64,000 bases of DNA from Ezakiella peruensis (GCF_900215725.1 NZ_LT962469.1:44025-108024); one strand, 5' to 3'. Counted from the first letter of the stretch, positions 31,887 through 40,957 are shown. Numbers and translations are program-made. Notes: generated from the sequence alone by a model not told the origin.

Positions 31887-32960
31887 ATGTATAAATCGAT
31901 TGATTTATTTGCTGGCATAGGTGGAATAAGATTAGGTTTTGACCAAGCATTTGGAGAAGACATAGATACAGTTTTCGTATGCGAATGGGACAGTAAAGCT
32001 CAAGAGACATACAAGGCAAATTTTGGAAAATATACACATATTGCTGGAGACATTACAAAAATAGATGAAAAAGATATCCCATCTCATGATATTTTGCTAG
32101 CTGGTTTTCCTTGCCAAGCATTTTCATTAGCTGGACAAAGAAAGGGTTTTGAAGATGCTAGGGGGACATTGTTTTTTGATGTTGCTAGAATAGTGAAATA
32201 CCACAAACCTAAAGTAGTCTTCGCTGAAAATGTTAAAAATTTACTCAATCATGACAAAGGAAGAACCTTTAAAGTAATAAAAAGAATATTAGAAGAATTA
32301 GGTTATGTTGTATTTTTCAAAGTGCTAAATAGTAAAGATTTTGGTGTCCCGCAGAATAGAGAGAGAATTTATATTGTAGCATTTAGAAAAGATATTGCTC
32401 CTAAAAGGTTTGTATTTCCAAAAGGATCAGATGATTCTAAAGTTATAGCTGATATTATTGAAGAAAAAGAAACATCTCCAAAATATTATCTATCGGATGT
32501 CTATTTAAATTCCTTAAGGAGACATAAGGAGAGACACGCAGCAAAAGGCAATGGTTTTGGATACGAAATTAGAAATTTAGATTCTATAGCGGGAGCTATT
32601 GTATGCGGTGGCATGGGAAGAGAAAGAAACTTAATTATAGATAGGAGATTAACGGATTTTACTCCAGTTACAAATATTAAAGGAAGTATAAATAAAGAAT
32701 ATATAAGAAAAATGACACCTAGAGAATGGGCTAGATTACAAGGATTTCCAGATGATTTTAAATTAGTTGTAGCAGATACACATCTGTATAAGCAATTTGG
32801 AAACTCTGTAACTGTACCAGTTATTAAGGCTATAGCTGAAAAAGTTAAAAATCAATTAGAGGGCGTTAGTGTAGATGAGGATTATGATGATTTTCCACAA
32901 GGTCAAATCTATGAACAATTAGAGTTATCTTTGGAGGTGGCAAATGCTCAGTGGCAATAA
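31887..32960 (+). CDS. C5 cytosine DNA methyltransferase (HpaII-type)
   Basis: 357 residues. Motif I FAGIGG (8-13), motif IV GFPCQAFS with catalytic Cys76, motif VI ENVKNL (114-119), motif VIII QNRERIYIV and motif X QFGNSVTVPV are intact. The variable target-recognition region is between them. The partner nuclease is HpaII-like, so the predicted product is 5-methylcytosine in CCGG; specificity is inferred from the partner. The gene overlaps the nuclease gene by 17 nt. Confidence 0.92.
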   Translation: MYKSIDLFAGIGGIRLGFDQAFGEDIDTVFVCEWDSKAQETYKANFGKYTHIAGDITKIDEKDIPSHDILLAGFPCQAFSLAGQRKGFEDARGTLFFDVARIVKYHKPKVVFAENVKNLLNHDKGRTFKVIKRILEELGYVVFFKVLNSKDFGVPQNRERIYIVAFRKDIAPKRFVFPKGSDDSKVIADIIEEKETSPKYYLSDVYLNSLRRHKERHAAKGNGFGYEIRNLDSIAGAIVCGGMGRERNLIIDRRLTDFTPVTNIKGSINKEYIRKMTPREWARLQGFPDDFKLVVADTHLYKQFGNSVTVPVIKAIAEKVKNQLEGVSVDEDYDDFPQGQIYEQLELSLEVANAQWQ

Positions 32961-34026
32961 GGGTGAATGGTCAGAAATATATGTTTTATTTAAATTATTA
33001 TCTGAAGGAAAATTATTTGCAGCTGATAGTGAATTAAATAGATTAGACGATATTTATTTCCCTGTAATTAAAGTTATTAGAGAAGAAATTTCTGGTGAAT
33101 TAAAAGAATATTTTACAGGTGAACAGATTGAAATCTATGTAAATGGCGAAAAAATAAAAAGTGTTAATAGAAATGAATTTGATGAGGAAGCTACTCGACT
33201 TCTCGATGAAATAAATAAATCCAAGGGTTCATCTTTTTCTGTAGTTAAGACAGAGAGTTTTATGAATGAAATTTCATGCTATAAGTTATCAGCGCCAGCA
33301 ACTGATAAGAGCGATATTACTATAAAAATAGTAGACATTAATACAGGATACTCACCAACAGTTGGCTTTTCTATTAAATCAGAGTTAGGTTCAATGCCAA
33401 CTTTGTTAAATGCAGGGAAAACAACAAATTTCATCTTTAAAATATTACACGAAAATCCATTGCTAGTGAGAGAGGCAAACGAAATATATATAGTTTCAAA
33501 AGGTAAAAAACATACTGATATAAGAGGAAGAATAAGCAAAATAATTGAAGAAAATGGAAAGCTTGAATATATAGGGATGCAAAACCAAACTTTTTCTGAC
33601 AATTTAGTCCTAATTGACAGTTCAATGGATAAAATTATCGCTGAAACTATTTTATATTTTTATAGAGATGGAATAACAAATTGTATAGATATGGTCGAAA
33701 GATTGGAATTAGAAAATCCAATGGGATATGGTAATGTTAATGCTTACAGATATAAGTTCAAGAAATTTTTAACGGCAATAGCTTTAGGTATGAGACCAGC
33801 GACCGTATGGGACGGTATTGATGAAGCTACTGGTGGATATATAATTGTAACTAGAGAAGGCAATGTGCTTGCATATCATATCTATAATAGAAATTATTTT
33901 GAAGAATATCTATTAAAAAATACAAAATATGAAACCGCATCAACTTCAAGACATGATTTTGGGGAGATTTACAGTGAAAATGGAGACGATTTCATAAAGC
34001 TGAACTTGCAGATTAGATTTAGATAG
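32944..34026 (+). CDS. HpaII-family type II restriction endonuclease
   Basis: 360 residues, close to the family length. The family-typical start KGEWSEIYVLFKLLSEGKLF and the internal KGSSFSVVKTESFMNEI and VGFSIKSELGSMPTLLNAGK are recognised; D, S and K residues in GFSIKS fit the nuclease core. Expected to cut unmethylated CCGG. GGAGGTG precedes the ATG inside the end of the methylase gene. Confidence 0.88.
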   Translation: MLSGNKGEWSEIYVLFKLLSEGKLFAADSELNRLDDIYFPVIKVIREEISGELKEYFTGEQIEIYVNGEKIKSVNRNEFDEEATRLLDEINKSKGSSFSVVKTESFMNEISCYKLSAPATDKSDITIKIVDINTGYSPTVGFSIKSELGSMPTLLNAGKTTNFIFKILHENPLLVREANEIYIVSKGKKHTDIRGRISKIIEENGKLEYIGMQNQTFSDNLVLIDSSMDKIIAETILYFYRDGITNCIDMVERLELENPMGYGNVNAYRYKFKKFLTAIALGMRPATVWDGIDEATGGYIIVTREGNVLAYHIYNRNYFEEYLLKNTKYETASTSRHDFGEIYSENGDDFIKLNLQIRFR

Positions 34027-34047
34027 TATAATGGGAGATTATTATTT

Positions 34048-35664
34048 ATGACAAAAGAAGAAAAGGCATTTAAGTATAAACTACCATCTGAAACTGGAGA
34101 AGCTATTGAATATACTACTAATTACAATTCTATAATTATTATAGGAGCAAATGGAAGTGGAAAAAGTAAATTAGGTGCTTGGATAGAAGACCAGGACCCT
34201 GGGAATGTTCATCGTATTGGCGCCCAAAGGAATCTTAATTTTGATTCAAATATACCTTTAAGCAACCTTAACTTCGCAACAAACATTGTATTCTATGGAA
34301 CCAATGATTCAGCGTATTTAGAAAGACATGATAAGGGATTTAGATGGGATTGGGGAGAATCCAAAACAACTAAGTTAATAGATGATTATGATAGTGTTTT
34401 AGCAGCTGTAATAGCGTTAAACAATAATGAAATGTCAGATTACTTTAAAAAATGTGAAATTGCTGAAATTAATAATAAAGAAAAGCCTAAAATACCAATA
34501 AATATTATTAAAAAGTTGATGAATATATGGGATAATATTTTTCCTCAAAGACATTTAATATTTGAAGATTTTAAATTTTACGCTGTAGCAAATAATGAAG
34601 CCTCTGAAAAATACTCTGCAAATCAAATGAGTGATGGCGAAAGAGCAGTACTATATTTGGCTTCACAAGTTTTAGTTATTCCTGAAAATAAAACGCTGAT
34701 AATCGATGAACCTGAAATACATCTTCATGGCACAATAATGAATAAGTTATGGGAGAGTCTAGAAAAACATCGCCCTGATTGCCTATTTATTTATATAACA
34801 CATGATACAAATTTTGCTGCCTCACATAAAAATTCAGAAAAGATATGGATTAAGAGTTATGATGGAGAAAATTGGGATTTAGAAAAAATAATTTCTAATG
34901 AATTACCAGAAAAGTTGCTATTTGATATTTTAGGGTCACGTAAAAATATTTTGTTTGTAGAAGGAGAAGAAAATAGTTTTGATAGTCAATTATACTCTAT
35001 CTTATATCCTAACTATTTTATTATTCCTTGTGGAAGCTGTATGCAAGTTATTATGAGAACAAAATCCTTTAAATCAACCCAAAAGATTCATAATTATAAC
35101 GTGTATGGAATAATTGATCGTGACTTTCGAACAGAAGAAGAAATAAATAAATTAGAAAAAGATAATATTTATACATTAAAGGTCTCAGAAGTGGAAAATT
35201 TATTTGTTATAGAAGAACTGATCAGTTTTTTAGCAAATCATTTAGGTAAGAATTTTAGTGATGTTTTTAGTGATATTAATAATTATATAATTAAGCAAAG
35301 ATTTGGTAATCAAATTCATAGTCAGGTTAGGAAAAGTGTAGTATCTCAAATAAAGTATGAATTATCAATGGCTGAAATCTCTGAGATTAATACAAAAGAA
35401 AGTTTAACTAATGCTGTTGGAAATATTAATACTGATAATATTTATGAAGATACATTAAATTCATATAAAGAAGCATTGTTAAGTAATGATTATAAAAAAG
35501 TGTTAGAAATGTTTAATGAAAAGGGATTATCTAAATCAATAGGTAATTATCTTGGTTTAAAAGACAATGATTACTTAAATACAGTTATTTCTATTTTGCG
35601 AAATAAGGAACAAGAGGAAGTATTTGGAATATTTAAAAACTATGTCCCAAGGCTTTCGGATTAA
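34048..35664 (+). CDS. Fused AAA ATPase-DUF4435 (TOPRIM) protein, PARIS-like AriAB
   Basis: 538 residues. The N-terminal ABC-type ATPase has Walker A GANGSGKS (33-40), signature MSDGER (194-199), Walker B LIIDEPE (217-223) and switch His252. The C-terminal DUF4435 domain starts near 295, with FVEGEE (303-308, catalytic-type E305) and IDRD (356-359), the TOPRIM acidic residues. This is the domain pair of PARIS (AriA ATPase plus AriB nuclease), which triggers abortive infection when a phage disables restriction; merged forms are known. It follows an R-M system by 21 nt, a fitting partner. OLD-like or other overcoming-lysogenisation ATPases are the alternative. Confidence 0.7.
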   Translation: MTKEEKAFKYKLPSETGEAIEYTTNYNSIIIIGANGSGKSKLGAWIEDQDPGNVHRIGAQRNLNFDSNIPLSNLNFATNIVFYGTNDSAYLERHDKGFRWDWGESKTTKLIDDYDSVLAAVIALNNNEMSDYFKKCEIAEINNKEKPKIPINIIKKLMNIWDNIFPQRHLIFEDFKFYAVANNEASEKYSANQMSDGERAVLYLASQVLVIPENKTLIIDEPEIHLHGTIMNKLWESLEKHRPDCLFIYITHDTNFAASHKNSEKIWIKSYDGENWDLEKIISNELPEKLLFDILGSRKNILFVEGEENSFDSQLYSILYPNYFIIPCGSCMQVIMRTKSFKSTQKIHNYNVYGIIDRDFRTEEEINKLEKDNIYTLKVSEVENLFVIEELISFLANHLGKNFSDVFSDINNYIIKQRFGNQIHSQVRKSVVSQIKYELSMAEISEINTKESLTNAVGNINTDNIYEDTLNSYKEALLSNDYKKVLEMFNEKGLSKSIGNYLGLKDNDYLNTVISILRNKEQEEVFGIFKNYVPRLSD

Positions 35665-35717
35665 ACATTTATATAAACTTAGTTCGGAACAATTATAATT
35701 TCTCCGGTACTGGGACT

Positions 35718-35730
35718 GGGACGGGACTAA
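35718..35730 (+). other. 13-bp direct repeat, right copy (alternative att site)
   Basis: GGGACGGGACTAA is identical to 26798-26810, 8.9 kb away. A related GGGACT precedes it. Confidence 0.5.
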
Positions 35731-35831
35731 AAATCTTAAAACGTCCTATAATTAGATGGATTAAATGATATTAGAAAAAATAAAATCTAGTATTTTGAAT
35801 GGTTTGGGATATATCGGACGTTTGGAAAAGA

Positions 35832-35845
35832 AGAATGGGAGTAAT
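35832..35845 (+). other. Candidate attR matching the guaA 3' end
   Basis: AGAATGGGAGTAAT differs from the guaA end (25414-25427) at one base. Just beyond it the host-type palindromic repeats resume. Confidence 0.5.
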
Positions 35846-35970
35846 TTGTGGTTAAAATTGCGAATTTTTGCAGTGTTCGACTTTTTGCTCATTCCGACGT
35901 ACACTTGAGTACGCCTCATTCGTCAAAAAGTCTCAAGCTACAAAAATTCATCAATTTTTCCTCACAAATT
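35843..35970 (-). repeat. 128-bp palindromic repeat, inverted twin of 22235-22362
   Basis: Nested hairpins GACTTTTTG/CAAAAAGTC around GACGTAC/GTACGC. It is followed to 36060 by a diverged second copy (CTCATTCGCAAAATTTC). Confidence 0.75.
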
Positions 35971-36116
35971 AAAATACGAGCACATCTCATTCGCAAAATT
36001 TCTGCGGCTAAAGCGAAATTTCCCGTTTTTCCTCGCAAATTGCATGCATAAAGGTTAGGAGAAGACAATTTTCCAGCGAAATTTATGTATAAATTTTAAA
36101 ATGTATTTAAAGGGAG

Positions 36117-36145
36117 AGGTCATACAAAAATGTATGGCCTTTTTT
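36117..36145. terminator. Terminator-like hairpin
   Basis: AGGTCATAC / GTATGGCCT with T6, closely similar to the terminator at 15377-15409 although no gene precedes it within 400 bp. Confidence 0.5.
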
Positions 36146-36151
36146 GTTATG

Positions 36152-36430
36152 CATAAGGCCGAGACCTCACACCATAAATGGGGATCGGTCCCGGAATGGC
36201 CGGGATAAACCACGGCCGCTACCCGCAGAGCGTCGTAAAAAATGAACAAGTTTTTCCTACGGATATTCATGTAGCCATGTACCGTCCACCTTGTTGTGGA
36301 CACCTCGTCCACGGAGACTCGATGTCCCGTGGGCGAGCAAAATACTTTCTCCTACGAAAATCTTTAAGAACGTATACATTCTCTCGCTCGGCTATGGATG
36401 TGGTGTAACGGCAATCCTGAAATGGTCGCC
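36152..36430. repeat. Cluster of palindromic modules between the element and rpsR
   Basis: It contains a minus-strand GTAG REP at 36198-36222 (GGCCG...CGGCC with TTTAT loop), a GTAC-headed variant at 36279-36301 (GTCCAC/GTGGAC), the ATCGA-loop module at 36304-36337 and a GTAA REP at 36405-36430. The last is part of a 60-bp unit duplicated from 12795-12857. No gene is seen in this region. Confidence 0.75.
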
Positions 36431-36482
36431 ACTCGTTCGCGAATGCGGACGAGTCTTTACAACCCTCCCCCAATTTTTTCAC

Positions 36483-36512
36483 AAAAAAAGCTGGAGGATG
36501 AACCTCCAGCTT
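36483..36512 (-). terminator. Terminator of the rpsF-ssb-rpsR operon
   Basis: AAGCTGGAGG / TTCAT / CCTCCAGCTT followed by T7 on the minus strand. Confidence 0.9.
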
Positions 36513-36516
36513 AATA

Positions 36517-36741
36517 TTAATTGTCTGCGTATGGTAGCAATGCTACTTGTCTTGCGCGTTTGATGGCAAGAGCGATCTTTCTTTGGTGGGCTGCGCATGC
36601 GCCTGTTGCCCTACGTGGTAAAATTTTACCGCGATCAGATGTGTAGCGTTTTAATTTTTGTACGTCCTTGTAATCGAACTTTTCGTTTTTATCAAGGCAT
36701 CCTTGACAAACTTTTTTTCTTGGACGAAATCTTCTTTGCAT
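36517..36741 (-). CDS. rpsR: 30S ribosomal protein S18
   Basis: 74 residues. The Zn-ribbon residues CQGC and CAAH are present (the zinc-containing form), with the usual [16 protein letters not shown] core. It binds S6 on the small-subunit platform. Last gene of the S6-SSB-S18 operon; a ribosome site precedes the ATG. Confidence 0.95.
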   Translation of the reverse strand: MQRRFRPRKKVCQGCLDKNEKFDYKDVQKLKRYTSDRGKILPRRATGACAAHQRKIALAIKRARQVALLPYADN

Positions 36742-36757
36742 ATTTAACTCCTTTCAC

Positions 36758-37216
36758 CTAGAAAGGGATATTGTCGTCGTGTCTTGGTTCGAAACCTGAG
36801 AAGTCGTCGTTGTCAAAACCGCTGTTTCCACCAAATCCGTTGTTTGGTTGGAAGGATGTGGATGGTTGTGGGCGGTCTTTCCATTCGATAAATTCTACAT
36901 TGTCTGCCAAAACTTCAGTTACATATCTTCTTTGCCCTTGGGCATCGTCGTATGTTCTGGTTTGAATTCTTCCTCTGACTGCGACTAGAAGTCCCTTTGC
37001 TAAATAATTTGCAACATTTTCAGCCGTTTTACCAAAAGCAACTATCATTGGGAAGTCTGCTGTTGGTTGTCCTTTGGCTTCCATTTCTTGTTTTTTGTCC
37101 TTACTTAGGCCCTTGTCAACTGCTAGGGTAAAGGTTGTAACCGGTAAATTTTGGTTATTTGTGTACCTTAGCTCTGGGTCTTTGGTAAGTCTTCCTATTA
37201 ATATTACGTTATTCAT
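36758..37216 (-). CDS. ssb: Single-stranded DNA-binding protein
   Basis: 152 residues. OB fold from MNNVILIGRLTKDPELRYT to about 105, a Gln/Asn/Gly-rich linker, and the acidic tip DDNIPF that binds partner proteins. It lies between rpsF and rpsR as in most Firmicutes. Confidence 0.95.
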   Translation of the reverse strand: MNNVILIGRLTKDPELRYTNNQNLPVTTFTLAVDKGLSKDKKQEMEAKGQPTADFPMIVAFGKTAENVANYLAKGLLVAVRGRIQTRTYDDAQGQRRYVTEVLADNVEFIEWKDRPQPSTSFQPNNGFGGNSGFDNDDFSGFEPRHDDNIPF

Positions 37217-37224
37217 AAAAACTC

Positions 37225-37509
37225 CTAATCGTCAAGTGAGATAGTCATATAGCGTAATAGGCCGTCTGTAATTTTAGAAACACGGTTGAGTTCTGCAATT
37301 ACTTCTGGTTCAGCCTTGTAGTTAAGAACTGCGTAGTATCCTTCTGGATAATCATCGATTAGGTAAGCAAGTTTTCTGAGTCCCCAATTGTCGACTTCGA
37401 AATCTTGTCCCTTCTCAGTGATTATGGATTTTAGTCTTTCTACAAATGCTTCACGCTTTTCGTCTTCTAGATCTGGACGAAATACTAACATTGTTTCGTA
37501 GTCTCTCAT
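37225..37509 (-). CDS. rpsF: 30S ribosomal protein S6
   Basis: 94 residues starting MRDYETMLVFRPDLEDEKRE. ATG 37509 follows AAGGAGGTG; a longer in-frame start would place that site inside the gene. First gene of the operon; ssb starts 8 nt after its stop. Confidence 0.95.
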   Translation of the reverse strand: MRDYETMLVFRPDLEDEKREAFVERLKSIITEKGQDFEVDNWGLRKLAYLIDDYPEGYYAVLNYKAEPEVIAELNRVSKITDGLLRYMTISLDD

Positions 37510-37578
37510 AATACACCTCCTTATGGTCTTTGGCAATTTCTTGCAAGGAGCACTGTTTTAGTAAATACTCCAAGGGAT

Positions 37579-37607
37579 ATTTTATCATAAAGAAAATCTT
37601 TTTGCAA
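37579..37607 (-). promoter_or_regulatory. Promoter of the rpsF operon
   Basis: On the minus strand TTGCAA (37602-37607) and TAAAAT (37579-37584) with 17-bp spacing, about 70 nt before rpsF. I could not fit the conserved S6:S18 leader motif to the transcript. Confidence 0.65.
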
Positions 37608-37609
37608 GC

Positions 37610-38266
37610 TTAATCCATCTGAGCTTTTAATTTTTTTATACTTTCTCTAATCTTTTCATCATCAGTCGCGGCCATGGCCTTGTCCAAAAATTCTTGGGCT
37701 TGGGATTTGTGGCCCTCTTGGTATTTTAAATTTGCAATATTTGTATAAATCGAATAAGCAAAGGACGATGAAAAGTTCGCCTCCAAGATATCCTTGTACT
37801 CATTGTAAACGACCCGGGCTTTTTTGGTCTCTTTTGTTTGAACCAAGAGTCCCAAGAGATTGTTGTAATAAACGCCCAGATTTGCCGTATCCAAGTACTT
37901 GGGATGGTAGGCTTCAAGGACCTTGATGGCCTGGTCAGCCTTGTTAATCTTTGCCAGGGTGTTGGCCTTGTGTAAAATCAAATAATCGTGCTCGTAGCCA
38001 TTGGAAAACTGAATGAGTCCGTCCAGCTGGTCGAAATAAGACTCAGGATCCGTTTTCAACAGGGGAGTCATGGCCTTTAAATCGTCTAGATTTTTCATGG
38101 TCCGCTTGACCGTAAAGCGCTGAGTGAGGACAGCCACCAAGATAATCGTTGCTAGAGCCCCGATTACAAAGCCCCAATTATTTACATAACCCTGCTCGCG
38201 CAGCCAAAAAAATATCATTACAATGGCAATATTTTTAAAGGTCTGAAAAAATCTTTTCCTATACAT
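37610..38266 (-). CDS. Membrane-anchored TPR-like protein
   Basis: 218 residues. Two hydrophobic segments near the N-terminus (NIAIVMIFFWL; WGFVIGALATIILVAVL) are followed by helical repeats of TPR type (LILHKANTLAKINKADQAIK, YYNNLLGLLVQTKETKKARV, YTNIANLKYQEGHKSQAQEF). ATG 38266 has GAGAGG upstream; a GTG 6 nt earlier touches that site. It overlaps the M50 protease gene by 8 nt, so the two form one operon and may act together. Confidence 0.7.
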   Translation of the reverse strand: MYRKRFFQTFKNIAIVMIFFWLREQGYVNNWGFVIGALATIILVAVLTQRFTVKRTMKNLDDLKAMTPLLKTDPESYFDQLDGLIQFSNGYEHDYLILHKANTLAKINKADQAIKVLEAYHPKYLDTANLGVYYNNLLGLLVQTKETKKARVVYNEYKDILEANFSSSFAYSIYTNIANLKYQEGHKSQAQEFLDKAMAATDDEKIRESIKKLKAQMD

Positions 38267-39359
38267 GGTCACCTCTCAAGTTGTCTGCATAATTCATAAG
38301 TCCTAGAATTCTTTCTATATTAAGTGGGAAGAGATATTTCCCCCTTAAGTTCTCAATATTTTCTCTAAAGTCATCGGCTTTGGGGTCGCCCTGGTCCTTG
38401 GCCCTTAGGTAGTTTACCAGGTAAACCATGGGCATATTTTTGCTTTTTAAATAAGTCTTGTAGTCCTTGTCGTGGTCTATGGTCTTTAAATTTTCCTCAT
38501 CGTTATTTATAAGATAAATTACTTCCAAAAAGTTTTTAGTAAAATTCTTAAAAACAAAATTGAGGCCGTCCACTTGCAAGAGTCTTTGCAAATTTTCTGC
38601 CGCCTGGTCAAATTTTTTCTCAAACAAGAGGTCGCCGGCATGATTTATATAAGCCTCTTGGTTAAAAATCTTGGTTAAATCAGTTGGCTCAGAGTAGTCA
38701 ATATCATAATCCCTGCCGTTCATCTCTTCTTTTTCCATGTTCAGGGATTCGTACAATCTGTCCCTGGCCTCTTCGCTTTTTAAAAGATTGATAATATTTC
38801 TACCGTCATTTACCATTAACTGGAAGGGGATTAGATTTGTTAAAGCCAAATAAATTCCCACAGAGATAAAGACAATTAAAAAGGCCTGGGCGATTTGGCT
38901 GGTCACTTGCCTAAAAATTATATAGGCAAGGGCAGACAGGATTAGATTTGCAATAACTCCACCCAGATTGTAGAGGATAAAGGGGTAGGACCCATCTGAT
39001 CTTTTCTTTGGAATCATCAGGCATTGGCCGCCAGTTCCTGGTATGGTGAAGATTCTTTTTTGCATGCCGGCTTCTGTATTTGCCAGTGTGTATGAGCCAA
39101 TCCTAAAATATAAAAGCCTGTAGCCAGTTAAGAATCCAAAGACCATGTGGCCCAACTCGTGAAAAACAACTTGCAGAACCATGGCGATAAATACAAATAA
39201 ATATAGGACAGCCAGGCCCACTATCAAGCGCTGCCAGTTAGCAGTGAAGTTGATTATAGCATCCAAACCTGCAGCCAGCCTGTAAGTTGAAAAGCCTGCA
39301 AAAAACATGACTGCTAAAAACATGACAACCATTATAAATTTATCTAAAAACTTTCTCAT
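38259..39359 (-). CDS. M50-type membrane metalloprotease-like protein
   Basis: 366 residues. The zinc motif HELGH is near residue 68, inside a hydrophobic region, and the second-ligand motif LIPFQLMVNDGRN near 190, as in site-2 protease homologues. Several membrane spans occupy residues 1-185; the C-terminal 170 residues are soluble, helical and partly TPR-like. The substrate is unknown. A promoter (TTGACA/TAAAAT) is at 39390-39418. Confidence 0.8.
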   Translation of the reverse strand: MRKFLDKFIMVVMFLAVMFFAGFSTYRLAAGLDAIINFTANWQRLIVGLAVLYLFVFIAMVLQVVFHELGHMVFGFLTGYRLLYFRIGSYTLANTEAGMQKRIFTIPGTGGQCLMIPKKRSDGSYPFILYNLGGVIANLILSALAYIIFRQVTSQIAQAFLIVFISVGIYLALTNLIPFQLMVNDGRNIINLLKSEEARDRLYESLNMEKEEMNGRDYDIDYSEPTDLTKIFNQEAYINHAGDLLFEKKFDQAAENLQRLLQVDGLNFVFKNFTKNFLEVIYLINNDEENLKTIDHDKDYKTYLKSKNMPMVYLVNYLRAKDQGDPKADDFRENIENLRGKYLFPLNIERILGLMNYADNLRGDHV

Positions 39360-39389
39360 ATTCTCTCCTTGATTGCTTCTTCTACATTA

Positions 39390-39418
39390 ATTTTAAAGGA
39401 GAGGGTGAACTTTGTCAA
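39390..39418 (-). promoter_or_regulatory. Promoter of the M50-TPR operon
   Basis: TTGACA (39413-39418) and TAAAAT (39390-39395) on the minus strand, 17-bp spacing. Confidence 0.75.
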
Positions 39419-39473
39419 ATGAATTTTATTACATACAAGACAACTTACATACTCTTTATACTAACTCTTTATA

Positions 39474-40772
39474 CTAATTTAAAGACAGCTGGCTAAAAAA
39501 TAGGAAATCAATAAATTCTCCGACTTTATCTAATTTTATATTTATATATTTAAAAGATACTGCATCGAGTCCTTCACTTGTTTTAAAAAACTGCCCATTA
39601 ATTTCAAAGGGAGTTAATTTAATTTGTTTTTTTATTTGTCTTACTTTTAATTTGCCATCTATAATAACACTTATATATGGTCCAGATAATGGCTCATAAA
39701 ATTTTATGTTTCTTTTCTTTAACTCTAGGATAAATCTATCACGAACATCGTTCAAGAGGAACCATATTTTATCTGTAGTTTGGTAAAAACTTTCATCCTC
39801 AAACAAACTCAGGACAAAGTTTTCAGTTAAAGATGAAGCACTTGATTTATAATTTGTGGCTTCAAAATTGGTGGGCACCACCATATAGGCAAATTTAATA
39901 GACCTTGGGAAAACAGCGGCAAGGTCGTCAATCAAAAATAAATTCCTTTTATTATACAAAAAATCCTTGTGTTCGAAGATAAATTGCCTGTTATATAAAT
40001 CATCTATAATAAAAATATCATTTTGCAGGCAAATTTTTTCAAGCTCATTGATTCGCTGGGGAGAATAGTTAATACAAGTTGGTAATTGATTGTGGCTCTC
40101 TATGAATAAAAGGCTGGGTTTTTTGGGAAGATCGTCAACTTTTACTCCGCCCTCATCCATTTTGATATATCTAATTTTACTTCTATAGGCTTGAAAAAGA
40201 TTAGAGTCGCTAGTTTTATTATATTCTTCCAAGAGAATGTATTTTTTATTAAACTCATTTAGCAAATAATCAACCAAGTCTTTTTTTGATGAAGATATGA
40301 GAATCCTATCCGGGTGAATATAATGACCGTAAAGTTTGGACAAGTATTTAGAAATTTCCTCGCGAAGTCTAGGCATACCAATTCCTGAAGATGAATAGTA
40401 GAGGGAGTCTAGTTTTAAATTGTATGTATTTTTAAGCCCCCTTAACAATAAAGAGTCAGTTAGTTTTCTGTAGGAGTCATTTTTATAAAAAATTTGCAAC
40501 ATGGGAACAATTGTGTCTGTTGATTGTGGAACATTATCCACATCTGACGCATATCTACCTTGATTACTTATAACAAAATAACCCTTGCCAGCAAATGATT
40601 TTACATAGCCTTGGATTCTCAATTTTTCATATGCAGACTCAACATAATATTTCTTAACATTAAAAAAAGAAGCCTGATACCTTATTGAAGGCAGCTTGTC
40701 ACCAGGCAAGTAGTTTTTGTTTCTGATTTTTGATAAAAGAATATCATATATCTCTTGAGAAGTCTTATTCAT
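39474..40772 (-). CDS. MocR-type GntR-family regulator lacking the PLP lysine
   Basis: 432 residues. The N-terminal GntR winged helix (YDILLSKIRNKNYLPGDKLP then SIRYQASFFNV) is joined to an aminotransferase-fold domain. Where MocR proteins carry the Schiff-base lysine (GTFSK motif), this one reads IDDLAAVFPRSIKFAY, so the lysine appears replaced by Ala. Other cofactor contacts are also weak, so it may sense something other than PLP or act constitutively. AGGTGG precedes ATG 40772. It diverges from the membrane protein gene at 40958, with direct repeats between them. Confidence 0.8.
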   Translation of the reverse strand: MNKTSQEIYDILLSKIRNKNYLPGDKLPSIRYQASFFNVKKYYVESAYEKLRIQGYVKSFAGKGYFVISNQGRYASDVDNVPQSTDTIVPMLQIFYKNDSYRKLTDSLLLRGLKNTYNLKLDSLYYSSSGIGMPRLREEISKYLSKLYGHYIHPDRILISSSKKDLVDYLLNEFNKKYILLEEYNKTSDSNLFQAYRSKIRYIKMDEGGVKVDDLPKKPSLLFIESHNQLPTCINYSPQRINELEKICLQNDIFIIDDLYNRQFIFEHKDFLYNKRNLFLIDDLAAVFPRSIKFAYMVVPTNFEATNYKSSASSLTENFVLSLFEDESFYQTTDKIWFLLNDVRDRFILELKKRNIKFYEPLSGPYISVIIDGKLKVRQIKKQIKLTPFEINGQFFKTSEGLDAVSFKYINIKLDKVGEFIDFLFFSQLSLN

Positions 40773-40815
40773 ATCCACCACCTAAATATATTTTATCATC
40801 GTAGGCTTATAAAAT

Positions 40816-40875
40816 CAACTGTCCGAAAAAATAAGTGCCAACTGTCTGAGAAAAAATGCAAATACATGGTATAAT
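40816..40875 (+). promoter_or_regulatory. MocR operator repeats and divergent promoter
   Basis: CAACTGTCCGA (40816) and CAACTGTCTGA (40839) are direct repeats 23 bp apart, a layout typical of MocR sites. The second lies in the -35 region of a TATAAT box at 40870-40875 facing the membrane gene. Confidence 0.65.
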
Positions 40876-40957
40876 AAAGGTGGATTCAAATAGGAAAAAT
40901 TGTTGATTTTCACTTGGTAAGTGATAATATTATTAAAAAACAAAGGGGGAGTGTGGG

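Noticed and set aside
34048-35664. A retron, CBASS or Gabija component
   Set aside because: There is no reverse transcriptase, cyclase or UvrD-like partner; the domain order AAA then DUF4435 fits PARIS-like proteins better.
37510-37609. S6:S18 leader RNA motif upstream of rpsF
   Set aside because: A GGAG/CTCC hairpin is present but the conserved CCG-containing element could not be found.
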